Source: CAZAAW01 sp964483325
Lineage (GTDB): Bacteria > Pseudomonadota > Alphaproteobacteria > Rhizobiales > Kaistiaceae
DNA: 64,000 nt
NCBI GenBank assembly: GCA_964483325.1
Contig: CAZAAW010000001.1
Coordinates: 1 to 64,000 of the forward strand
Reading direction: 5' to 3'
Shown in pieces: positions 44,600 to 52,588 of the stretch (its first letter is position 1; every line of letters starts with the position of its first letter). The position numbers were made by a program, and so were the translations under genes. The notes under the pieces were generated by a model. It was not told the DNA's origin and searched no databases. It saw nothing but the letters and a program-made list of their open reading frames with translations.

Positions 44600-45606
44600 T
44601 GGCGGACATGTCTTCCGAAACTGCGGCCGCCGCGCCGGCCGTCGTCGTCGACGGCATCAGCAAGCGCTATGGCCGCACCCTGGCGCTCGACAATGTCAGC
44701 CTCAATGTCGGCGATAATCAGCTGTTCGCGCTGCTCGGGCCCAACGGCGCCGGCAAGACGACGCTGATCCATATCCTCTGCACCATCCTGCGGCCGGATA
44801 GCGGCACGGCGCGCCTGGCGGGATACGACGTGGTGCGCCAGCCGCTGCGCGCCCGCAGCCGCCTCGGCGTCGTCTTCCAGGAGCCGAGCCTCGACGACCG
44901 CCTGACGGTCTACGAGAACCTCAATTTCCACGGCCTCGTCTATCAGGTGCCTTCGGCGCTGCGGCGCCGGCGCATCGACGAGATGCTCGCCGTCGTCGAA
45001 CTGTCCGACTGGCGCGACCGGCTGGTGCGCACGCTGTCCTCGGGCATGAAGCGCCGCGTCGAGATCGCCCGCGCCCTGATCCACGACGCCCGCATCGTCT
45101 TCCTGGACGAGCCGACCGTCGGTCTCGACGCGCAGTCGCGCGAGCGCATCTGGCAGTACCTGAAGCGCCTGCAGCGGGAGCGCGGCATCACCATCATCGT
45201 CACAACCCACTACATCGAGGAGGTGGAGACCTGCGACCGCGTCTGCATCATCGACCGCGGTCATATCCTTGCCGACGGCACGCCGGAGGCGCTCAAGGCC
45301 GCCCACGGCGCCGAGCTGATGCGCGTCGTGCCGCGCGACGAGGCCGCGGCGGCGGCGATCCGCGCCGCCTATCCGAACGCCCGCGACGGCAAGGACGGCA
45401 TGCTGCTGATCAGCGTGCCCGACGCCAGCTTCGGCGAAGCGTTCCTCGGCGCCTTCGGCACGCGCATCCGCAGCCTGACTTTCGACCGGCCCACCCTCGA
45501 GAGCGTGTTCCTCGGCCTGACCGGCCGGGAGCTGCGCGACCAGGAGGCCGACCGCCGCGAGCGGACGCTCGCCTTCGGCCGCCGCGGCGGCGAGCATACG
45601 CGCTAG
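44599..45606 (+). CDS. ABC transporter ATP-binding protein (ABC-2 / DrrA-type)
   Basis: A 335-residue ATPase with Walker A GPNGAGKTTLIHIL, Q-loop VVFQEPSLDD, signature LSSGMKRR, Walker B IVFLDEPTVGLD and switch TTHYIEE. It has a 90-residue C-terminal extension. The signature is a variant of LSGGQ. The start at 44599 is set by the overlap TGATG with the DUF58 stop. It pairs with the ABC-2 permease 12 bases downstream. Confidence 0.93.
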   Translation: MADMSSETAAAAPAVVVDGISKRYGRTLALDNVSLNVGDNQLFALLGPNGAGKTTLIHILCTILRPDSGTARLAGYDVVRQPLRARSRLGVVFQEPSLDDRLTVYENLNFHGLVYQVPSALRRRRIDEMLAVVELSDWRDRLVRTLSSGMKRRVEIARALIHDARIVFLDEPTVGLDAQSRERIWQYLKRLQRERGITIIVTTHYIEEVETCDRVCIIDRGHILADGTPEALKAAHGAELMRVVPRDEAAAAAIRAAYPNARDGKDGMLLISVPDASFGEAFLGAFGTRIRSLTFDRPTLESVFLGLTGRELRDQEADRRERTLAFGRRGGEHTR

Positions 45607-45618
45607 GGAGCGCCGACA

Positions 45619-46461
45619 ATGGACCAGACCGTCGCCACGACACAGCCCGCCGGCCTGCGGCTCGGCCTTCTCGGCGGCCTCTACGCCATCTGGCTGCGTG
45701 AGGTGAAGCGCGCCCTGCGTGACCGCGGCCAGCTGATCGGCGGCGTCTCGCGGCCGCTGCTGTGGGTGCTGATCCTCGGCATCGGCCTCAACCCGTATTT
45801 CCGCGGCGAGGTCTATGGCGAGGTGCGCTTCGTCGTCCCCTACACCTATCTGCAGTTCATCTTCCCGGCCGTCATCGTCCTCAACATCCTCTACACCTCG
45901 GTTCAGTCGGCGGTGTCGGTGATCTGGGATCGCGAATTCGGCTTCCTGCGTGAGGTGCTGGTGTCGCCGATGCCGCGCAGCCTGATCCTGCTCGGCAAGG
46001 TGCTGGGCGGCGCCACCGTGGCGATGCTGCATGGCTGCCTGGTGCTGGTCCTGGCGCGCTTTGCCGACGTCAATATCGTCGCCGGGGACGTCCTCGCCGG
46101 GCTCGGCCTGATGGCGCTGCTGGCCTTCGGGCTGACCTCGCTCGGCGTCGTGATCGCCAACCGCATCCGCAGCTTCGAGGGCTTCGGCGTCTTCGCCAAT
46201 GCCGTCATCCTGCCGCTCTATTTCACCTCGTCGTCGATCTTCCCGCTCGACCCGGCGCTGACCCGCGCCCAGACGCTGGTTGTCTATCCGGAATGGCTGG
46301 TGCTGCTGGTCGAGTACAACCCGATCACCTACTGCGTCGACGCCCTGCGCGGCGTCTTCCTGGACTTCCATCAGTTCAATCCGATGATCGGGCCGATCGT
46401 CATGGTGGCCATGGCGGTCGGGTTCTTCCTCATCGCGCTGTGGGACTTCCGCAAGGCATGA
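45619..46461 (+). CDS. ABC-2 type transporter permease
   Basis: A 280-residue membrane protein with six predicted helices, including LIGGVSRPLLWVLILGIGLN and a C-terminal VMVAMAVGFFLIALWDFRKA. It has the ABC-2 loop DREFGFLREVLVSPMPR. ABC-2 permeases usually export. Its stop overlaps the ATG of the family 3 binding protein (ATGA), which is unusual because binding proteins normally serve importers. Confidence 0.92.
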   Translation: MDQTVATTQPAGLRLGLLGGLYAIWLREVKRALRDRGQLIGGVSRPLLWVLILGIGLNPYFRGEVYGEVRFVVPYTYLQFIFPAVIVLNILYTSVQSAVSVIWDREFGFLREVLVSPMPRSLILLGKVLGGATVAMLHGCLVLVLARFADVNIVAGDVLAGLGLMALLAFGLTSLGVVIANRIRSFEGFGVFANAVILPLYFTSSSIFPLDPALTRAQTLVVYPEWLVLLVEYNPITYCVDALRGVFLDFHQFNPMIGPIVMVAMAVGFFLIALWDFRKA

Positions 46462-47354
46462 GCGCCGACAAGCCGACGGCCGCCAGGCCGACCAAGGAAG
46501 GGCGCCCGCGGCGCGTCCTGTCGGACATCCTCACCGTGGTGCTGCTGTTCGGGCTCCTCGGCGCCGTCACGCTGCTGCCGCCCGACACCTCGCTGGCGGA
46601 GATCGAGGCCGCCGGCCGGCTGCGCGCCTGCGTGCCGGATTCCTATCCGCCGCTGGTGACGGCCGATCCGCAGAAGCCGGGTGTCGATGTCGATATCCTC
46701 CAGGCGGTGGCCAAGCGGATGGACCTTACCCTCACGCTCAACCGCAATTCGGCGATCGGGCGCGATCTCAATCCGCGTAACTGGCGCGTCAACCGCGCCC
46801 AGTGCCAGATCCTGGCCGGCGGCGTGGTGGTGTCGGCCCTGACGCGGTCCTTCCTGGAGACGACGCCGCCGCATCTGGAAACCGGCTGGGCGATCACCTG
46901 GCCCGGTGCCCCGGCCGGCGAGGACGAGGCTCCGGCCAGCATCAGTGATTTCGTCGGCAAGCCGGTGGGGTTCCACGCCGGTCTTGCCGGCCTCGACCGC
47001 ATCGCGCTGGCGCGCGCGCTGCGCGCCGCCGGCATCAGGGCGATCGTCATCAATCGCGCCGAAGATCTAGCCCCCGGGATCGAATCCGGCCGCTTCGTCG
47101 CGGTGATCGGCGAATCGGTGATGGCGGCGCGGCTCGCCGCCGATCACGGCTGGCAGGTGGCCTGGCTTCCGGAAGGCCTGGGGCGCAATCCGATCGCCTT
47201 CGGGCTGTGGAAGGGCGACCTGACCCTCAAGCGCGCCGTCCTGAAGGCTCTGAACGAAATGGAAGCCGACGGGATGCTGGCGGAGATCATGGCGCGCTAC
47301 GGCATCGTGCCGATTTCGCAGACGCTGGCGGCGGCGCCCGAGCCGTCGAGCTGA
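46458..47354 (+). CDS. family 3 solute-binding protein, membrane-anchored
   Basis: A 298-residue protein with a basic cytoplasmic N-terminus, one membrane helix (LTVVLLFGLLGAVTLL), then a family 3 binding domain (AAGRLRACVPDSYPPLV, GVDVDILQAVAKRMDL, FVGKPVGFHAGLAGLD, KALNEMEADGMLAEI). No clear signal-peptidase site follows the helix, so it probably stays anchored. It is translationally coupled to the ABC-2 permease and is the last gene of the moxR operon. The ligand is unknown. Confidence 0.83.
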   Translation: MSADKPTAARPTKEGRPRRVLSDILTVVLLFGLLGAVTLLPPDTSLAEIEAAGRLRACVPDSYPPLVTADPQKPGVDVDILQAVAKRMDLTLTLNRNSAIGRDLNPRNWRVNRAQCQILAGGVVVSALTRSFLETTPPHLETGWAITWPGAPAGEDEAPASISDFVGKPVGFHAGLAGLDRIALARALRAAGIRAIVINRAEDLAPGIESGRFVAVIGESVMAARLAADHGWQVAWLPEGLGRNPIAFGLWKGDLTLKRAVLKALNEMEADGMLAEIMARYGIVPISQTLAAAPEPSS

Positions 47355-47358
47355 CCCG

Positions 47359-47967
47359 TTAGAGCGCCAGCAGCGTCGCCAGCCGCGTATAGAGCGGTCC
47401 GACCACGCCCGTCAGAATGCCGGTTCCGGCCAGGACGACTACCGCGATGACGATCGGCCAGCGTGCCTTTTCGGCATAGCGGGCGGCCTGCGGCGACACG
47501 GCCTGGAGCAGGTGAGCGCCGGTGAACGGCACCAGGGGCACGATGTTGATGATGGCGAACCAGAGGCTGAGCTCGCCGAATGTGCGGACGAGCTGCGCCA
47601 GGTAAAGGCCGATATTGCCGCTGACGCCGCTGATGATGGGCGCGCGCAGCCACTGCGCGGCGACGCCGGCGGCGATCGTCACGGCGAGACTGGCGAGGAC
47701 GCAGACAATGAGCGCCACGCGGCCGCCGCGCAGATGCGCCGGATCGATCGAGATCGGCCTGATCCATCCGAGCTGGAACAGGATGGCGCTGGCGAGGCCG
47801 ACCATGTCCAGATGGACGAGGGGATTGAGGCTGAGCCGGCCGTCGTAGCGAGGCCCGCGGTCGCCAAGGATCAGGGCGACGGCGCTGAGGGCGAAGCCGT
47901 GAATGGCGACGACGACGAGGAAGGCTGCAGCTCTGAAAATCAGCTGCTGAAGAGTGAGATCGAACAC
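47359..47967 (-). CDS. site-2-protease-like membrane protein lacking catalytic residues
   Basis: A 202-residue protein with about six membrane helices that aligns by eye with M50 site-2 proteases. In place of HExxH it has HGFAL (in VVVAIHGFALSAVALILGD). The following GRLSLNPLVHLDMVG matches the family pattern GRLTLNPLxHIDPxG. In place of the NxxPxPPLDGG motif it has NIVPLVPFTGAHLL. The catalytic Glu, second His and metal-binding Asp are therefore all lost, so it should be a pseudoenzyme. I chose the GTG at 47967 because GGGAG lies 6 bases upstream; a TTG at 48006 is possible. It is convergent with the family 3 binding-protein gene. Confidence 0.72.
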   Translation of the reverse strand: MFDLTLQQLIFRAAAFLVVVAIHGFALSAVALILGDRGPRYDGRLSLNPLVHLDMVGLASAILFQLGWIRPISIDPAHLRGGRVALIVCVLASLAVTIAAGVAAQWLRAPIISGVSGNIGLYLAQLVRTFGELSLWFAIINIVPLVPFTGAHLLQAVSPQAARYAEKARWPIVIAVVVLAGTGILTGVVGPLYTRLATLLAL

Positions 47968-48067
47968 GTGCGCTCCCGATGCCAATCCCTGTACCGGTAG
48001 TGCCAAACATGACCCGCCGCATCACATTTTGTCGCGGCAGATGCGCATCGTTGGGGATGAAAGGAAA

Positions 48068-48086
48068 GGGGCCCCGAAAGGGCCCC
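48068..48086 (-). terminator. hairpin downstream of ctaD
   Basis: GGGGCCC and GGGCCCC form a 7-bp stem with a 5-base loop. On the minus strand it is followed by TTTCCTTTC, a weak T-rich tail, 60 bases past the ctaD stop. A second GC-rich inverted repeat lies at about 48093-48133. Confidence 0.6.
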
Positions 48087-48145
48087 GCAGAAGGAAGACA
48101 GGCCGGGGCGCCCGATGTGATGGGCGCCCGGTGTCGAAGCTGCTC

Positions 48146-49753
48146 TTAACGGATGCGCGGCAGCGTCTCGTAGCTGTGGAAGGCCGGCGGTGACGGCAGG
48201 TGCCACTCGAGGGTGGTGGCGCCGGCGCCCCACGGATTGTTGCCGGCCTTGCGCTTGCGGGCGAAGGCGTCGAACACGCAGTAGAGGAACACCAGCACGC
48301 CGATGCCTGACAGGTAGGAGCCGAGCGACGACACCATGTTCCAGCCCGCGAACACGTCCGGATAGTCGACATAGCGGCGCGGCATGCCGGCGAGGCCGAG
48401 GAAGTGCTGCGGGAAGAAGGTCAGGTTGGCGCCGATGAACATCAGCCAGAAGTGAATCTTGCCCAGCGTGTCGTTGTAGAGGTAGCCGGTCATCTTCGGG
48501 AACCAGTAGTACCAGCCGGCGAAGATGGCGAAGACGGCACCCAGCGACAGCACGTAGTGGAAATGCGCCACGACATAGTAGGTGTCGTGGGTGGCGCGAT
48601 CGAAGCCGGCGCTGGCGAGCTGGACGCCGGTCACGCCGCCGAGCGTGAACAGGAAGATGAAGCCGATCGCGAAGAGCATCGGCGCCTTGAAGTCGATCGA
48701 GCCGCCCCACATCGTGGCGATCCACGAGAACACCTTGATGCCGGTCGGCACGGCGATGACCATCGACGCCGCCATGAAGTAGGCCTGCGCCCCGGTCGAG
48801 ATACCGGCCGTGAACATGTGGTGGGCCCACACGATGAAGCCGATGAAGCCGATGGCGATCATCGCGTAGACCATGCCGAGATAGCCGAAGATCGGCTTCT
48901 TGGAGAAGGTGGAGACCACATGGCTGATCATGCCGAAGCCCGGCAGGATCATGATGTACACCTCCGGATGGCCGAAGAACCAGAACAGATGCTGGTAGAG
49001 CACCGGGTCGCCGCCGCCGGCCGAGGCGAAGAAGGTCGTGCCGAAATTGCGGTCGGTGAGCAGCATGGTGATGGCGCCGGCCAGCACCGGCAGGGCCAGC
49101 AGCAGCATGAAGGCCGTGACAAGGATCGCCCAGGCGAACAGCGGCATCTTGTGCATCGTCATGCCGGGGGCGCGCATGTTGAAGATCGTCGTGATGAAAT
49201 TGATCGCCGACAGGATCGACGACGCGCCGGCCAGGTGCATCGACAGGATCAGGCAATCCATTGCCGGTCCCTGGGCACCGCTCGTCGACAGCGGCGGGTA
49301 GATCGTCCAGCCGTTACCGGCGCCGGCGCCCTCGCCGCCCGGCAGGAACAGCGAGGTGATCAGCAGGGCCGCCGACGGGATCAGCAGCCAGAAGGAGATG
49401 TTGTTGAGCCGCGGGAAGGCCATGTCCGGCGCGCCGATCATCAGCGGCACGATCCAGTTGCCGAAGCCGCCGATCATCGCCGGCATGACGACGAAGAAGA
49501 TCATGATCAGGCCGTGCGCCGTCACGATCACGTTGAAGACATGGGCATCGGAAAAGATCTGCAGCCCGGGCATCTGCAGTTCGGCGCGCATGAGGATCGA
49601 CAGGACACCGCCGACCAGGCCCATGATCACCGCAAACACGAGGTACATCGTGCCGATGTCCTTGTGGTTGGTGGAATAGAGCCAGCGCTTGAGACCGGTG
49701 GGATGGTGCGACTCTGGCCTTTCGGCGGTCGTTGAGGGCTGGCTGGCAGTCAT
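48146..49753 (-). CDS. ctaD: cytochrome c oxidase subunit I, aa3 type
   Basis: A 535-residue heme-copper oxidase subunit with twelve membrane helices, reducing oxygen and pumping protons. It shows STNHKDIGTMY, the D-channel region GGFGNWIVPLMIGAPDM, FWFFGHPEVYI with the key Glu and His, the K-channel lysine in SIDFKAPML, and VVAHFHYVLSLGA with the heme histidines. This is the A1 type. No ctaC, ctaB, ctaG or ctaE lies nearby, so it is either an additional copy or the operon is split. I chose the start at 49753 with GGAGAAAAG upstream. A structured leader precedes it. Confidence 0.96.
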   Translation of the reverse strand: MTASQPSTTAERPESHHPTGLKRWLYSTNHKDIGTMYLVFAVIMGLVGGVLSILMRAELQMPGLQIFSDAHVFNVIVTAHGLIMIFFVVMPAMIGGFGNWIVPLMIGAPDMAFPRLNNISFWLLIPSAALLITSLFLPGGEGAGAGNGWTIYPPLSTSGAQGPAMDCLILSMHLAGASSILSAINFITTIFNMRAPGMTMHKMPLFAWAILVTAFMLLLALPVLAGAITMLLTDRNFGTTFFASAGGGDPVLYQHLFWFFGHPEVYIMILPGFGMISHVVSTFSKKPIFGYLGMVYAMIAIGFIGFIVWAHHMFTAGISTGAQAYFMAASMVIAVPTGIKVFSWIATMWGGSIDFKAPMLFAIGFIFLFTLGGVTGVQLASAGFDRATHDTYYVVAHFHYVLSLGAVFAIFAGWYYWFPKMTGYLYNDTLGKIHFWLMFIGANLTFFPQHFLGLAGMPRRYVDYPDVFAGWNMVSSLGSYLSGIGVLVFLYCVFDAFARKRKAGNNPWGAGATTLEWHLPSPPAFHSYETLPRIR

Positions 49754-49829
49754 GTTCTTTTCTCCGGACAGCGGCCGATGCAAAAGGACCCCGACCCAGC
49801 CGAAGGCGGGATCGGGGCCAGCTGAGGGG

Positions 49830-49945
49830 AGCCCGGCCTGGCGAGACAAGCCGGGCTGTAAGCTCCGACCGGGGAGATTCCGGTCGAAGACGAAGCGACA
49901 AACGCCTTCTCCGTCGCTGCGCAGGGGAATGCTCCCCAGTTTGTT
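49830..49945 (-). promoter_or_regulatory. structured leader of ctaD (three hairpins)
   Basis: Three inverted repeats lie within the 200 bases upstream of ctaD: AGCCCGGC/GCCGGGCT (49830-49857), CGACCGG/CCGGTCG (49866-49886) and GGGGA/TCCCC (about 49924-49937). They could fold in the 5' leader and modulate translation or transcription. No known riboswitch class is recognised. Confidence 0.4.
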
Positions 49946-50030
49946 GAGTTCGGGCAAACGAATTTAATCGGCGCTTCAGTACGATTTTTTTGCTATTAGT
50001 GCTGGAGCAAACAGCCGAGGAGCAGCGCCG

Positions 50031-50885
50031 ATGGACGTTGAACTGGCCAGAACCTTTCTGGAGATCGTCACGACGCGCAGCTTCATCCGTGCCGCGGAGC
50101 ACCTCAATGTCAGCCAAACCACGGTAAGTGCTCGCATCCGGTCGCTTGAGGACCAGCTCGGGCGGACGCTTTTCGTGCGCAACAAGAAGGGCGCGACGCT
50201 GACCCCGGCGGGCGAGCAGTTCCTGCGCTACGCACCGCTCTTCGTGCAGCTGTGGGAGCGGGCGCGGCATCAGGTCGCTGTGCCGTCCGGGCATCGCGGG
50301 CTGCTGACCATCGGTGCGGAGCTGAGTCTCTGGCACCCTTGGCTGCTGGAATGGCTGCACTGGATGCGCCGCTCCGAACCGGGAATCGCCCTGCGCGTGC
50401 AGGTCGGGCTGCCGGAGGGGCTGACGGATCAGGTGGCGCGCGGCGTCCTCGACATCGCCGTCATGTACGCGCCGCAATACCGGCCGGGCACCCGGGTCGA
50501 GCTGCTGCTGGAGGAGATGCTGGTCCTCGTCACCACCGAGCCGGACGGCGTCGAGTTCGATCCGGAGCGCTATGTCTATGTGGACTGGGGGCCGGACTTC
50601 GCCCACCACCACGGCCTTAGCTTTCCCGAGGCGAGCAATCCGGGACTTTCGGTGGATCTCGGGCCGCTGGCGCTCACCTACATTCTGGAGGCGGGCGGGT
50701 CAGGCTATTTCCGCCAGAGGGCGGTGGCGCCGCATATCGCCTCCGGCCGGCTGCGCCTTATTCCGAATGCGCCGAAGTTCTTCTACCCGGTCTATGCGGT
50801 GTGCTCGGCGCGCGCCAACGACAACGTCATCGAAGCGGCGTTGGCGGGGCTGCGCGCCGTTTCGACCGACGACGGCGGCCGCTGA
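50031..50885 (+). CDS. LysR-family transcriptional regulator
   Basis: A 284-residue LysR regulator. The N-terminal winged helix (MDVELARTFLEIVTTRSFIR, then AAEHLNVSQTTVSARIRSLE) is complete, followed by a periplasmic-binding-like effector domain. The effector is unknown. It diverges from ctaD, and LysR proteins often control the divergent gene, so ctaD is a candidate target (inference). A role in the nearby cys genes is an alternative. Confidence 0.9.
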   Translation: MDVELARTFLEIVTTRSFIRAAEHLNVSQTTVSARIRSLEDQLGRTLFVRNKKGATLTPAGEQFLRYAPLFVQLWERARHQVAVPSGHRGLLTIGAELSLWHPWLLEWLHWMRRSEPGIALRVQVGLPEGLTDQVARGVLDIAVMYAPQYRPGTRVELLLEEMLVLVTTEPDGVEFDPERYVYVDWGPDFAHHHGLSFPEASNPGLSVDLGPLALTYILEAGGSGYFRQRAVAPHIASGRLRLIPNAPKFFYPVYAVCSARANDNVIEAALAGLRAVSTDDGGR

Positions 50886-50901
50886 GGCCGGGAGGTTCCG
50901 T

Positions 50902-51348
50902 TCAGGCGCGCCTGTCTGCCGCGACGGCAGGCCTCGGGCCGGCGGCGAGGGCGATCACCAGGATGGCGAGCAGCTTCAGGACCTCGACGCTTATATAGAC
51001 GACATGCAGCGACGAGCCGGCTGGCGCGCTGCCCGCGACCACGAGGTCGGTCCGCTCGCGCAGCAGCGGCAGCAGCCAGAAGGTCTGGGAAAGAACGGTG
51101 ATTCCCGCCACCGCCGTCGCCGCGACGATGGTCCGGCTGCGCGGGCCGACGAGGACGATGATGAGGACGGTCGCCGCAACGAGGCCCAGCTCGATCATGT
51201 TGAAGGTCGTGAAGGTGTGCCGGCCGACATCGAGCGCCACCGGCAGCGACAGCGTCGGAGCGAGGAACTTGACCGGCGTCGCTACGAAGGACACGCCGAT
51301 CAGCATGCCCGCCCAGAGAAGGGAGACGAACCGCAACAGGAGTGCCAT
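50902..51348 (-). CDS. small four-helix membrane protein, unknown function
   Basis: A 148-residue protein with four predicted membrane helices (LLRFVSLLWAGMLIGVSFVA, MIELGLVAATVLIIVLVG, IVAATAVAGITVLSQTFWLL, VEVLKLLAILVIALAAG). Conserved-looking polar residues include ATPVKF and DVGRHTFTTFN. I recognise the general look of DUF4149-like proteins but cannot assign it. It starts 14 bases after the PLP-enzyme gene and is probably in that operon. Confidence 0.7.
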   Translation of the reverse strand: MALLLRFVSLLWAGMLIGVSFVATPVKFLAPTLSLPVALDVGRHTFTTFNMIELGLVAATVLIIVLVGPRSRTIVAATAVAGITVLSQTFWLLPLLRERTDLVVAGSAPAGSSLHVVYISVEVLKLLAILVIALAAGPRPAVAADRRA

Positions 51349-51362
51349 GCCTGTGTTTCCTT

Positions 51363-52508
51363 TCAGGCCAATGCCGCGAAACCGCTTTCCAGTCCGCCGA
51401 TGAGATCGTCGGCGCTTTCAAGGCCGATCGACAGCCGCAGAAGTCCGTCGCCGATCCCGGCAGCCTGACGCGCGGCGGCGTCCATGCCGGCATGGGTCAT
51501 CGAGGCGGGATGGGCGATCAGGCTTTCGACGCCGCCGAGAGACTCGGCGAGGATGAAGACCCTGACGGTCTCGACGAAGCGCCGGACGGCCTCGCGGCCG
51601 CCGCTGATGTCGAAACTGATCATCGCCCCGAAGCCGGCCTGCTGGCGCGCCGCGAGTTCATGGCCCGGATGCGTTGCCAGGCCCGGATAGTGCACTGCCG
51701 CCACCTTGGGATGGCCGGCCAGGAACGCGGCCACCGTCATGGCCGTCGCCTGCTGCCGCTCGACGCGCGGGAACAGCGTGCGCACGCCGCGCAGGGTCAT
51801 ATAGGCGTCGAAAGGCGAGGCGGTCACGCCGGTGGTGTTCGCCCATTGGGCGAAGTCCTCGGCGAGGTCCCGGCGCGCCGTGATGACGGCGCCGCCCGTC
51901 GCGTCGGAATGCCCGTTGAGATATTTCGTCGTCGAGTGGATGACGATGTCGGCGCCGAGCCGCAGCGGCTGCTGCAGGGCAGGGGAGAGGAACGTGTTGT
52001 CGACCGCCACAAGCGCGCCGGCGGCATGGGCGCGTTCGCAGAGGGCAGCGATATCGACGACGCGCAGCAGCGGGTTGCTCGGCGTCTCGATGAGCACCAG
52101 GAACGGCGAAGCGTCCATCGCCTCCGCCATCGCCGTGTCGTCGCCCTGGTCGATGAAGCTGGCATGGAACTGGCCGCGGTCGCGCCGCGCCGCGATCAGC
52201 CGCCGCGTGCCCCAGTAGCAGTCGTGCGGCGCCACGACGAGATCGTCGGGACCGAGCCGCGACAGGACGAGGTCGATCGCCGCCATGCCCGAGGCCGTCA
52301 CGACTGCGCCGGCGCCGCCTTCGAGCCGCGCCAGCGTATCGGCGAGGAGGTCGCGAGTGGGGTTGGCGGCCCGGCTGTACTCGTATCCGGAATTGAGCTC
52401 GAAGCCGGCAAAGCCGAAGGTCGTCGTCAGGTAGAGCGGCGGCGCGACGGCGTCGAAAACGTCCTCGGCAGGCCGGTTGGCTGCCGCAATTGTTTGCGGG
52501 TCTGGCAT
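51363..52508 (-). CDS. Cys/Met-metabolism PLP enzyme (cystathionine gamma-synthase/lyase-like)
   Basis: A 381-residue fold-type I PLP enzyme with YSRAANPTRDLLADTLARLE, SGMAAIDL, the cofactor stretch VAVDNTFLSP and the Schiff-base lysine in HSTTKYLNGHSD (Lys195). Family members act on O-acyl-homoserine, cystathionine or methionine. The exact reaction cannot be set from motifs. Its position 80 bases after cysI supports a role in using sulfide or cysteine. On balance a gamma-synthase or O-acylhomoserine sulfhydrylase is plausible. Confidence 0.88.
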   Translation of the reverse strand: MPDPQTIAAANRPAEDVFDAVAPPLYLTTTFGFAGFELNSGYEYSRAANPTRDLLADTLARLEGGAGAVVTASGMAAIDLVLSRLGPDDLVVAPHDCYWGTRRLIAARRDRGQFHASFIDQGDDTAMAEAMDASPFLVLIETPSNPLLRVVDIAALCERAHAAGALVAVDNTFLSPALQQPLRLGADIVIHSTTKYLNGHSDATGGAVITARRDLAEDFAQWANTTGVTASPFDAYMTLRGVRTLFPRVERQQATAMTVAAFLAGHPKVAAVHYPGLATHPGHELAARQQAGFGAMISFDISGGREAVRRFVETVRVFILAESLGGVESLIAHPASMTHAGMDAAARQAAGIGDGLLRLSIGLESADDLIGGLESGFAALA

Positions 52509-52588
52509 CGGCGGCAGACTGGCGCCCTATCTCGGCTCGGGCAAGGGGAGCGGCCGGTGTGCCGGCGGCACAGGGTCCTTAAGTCGCA

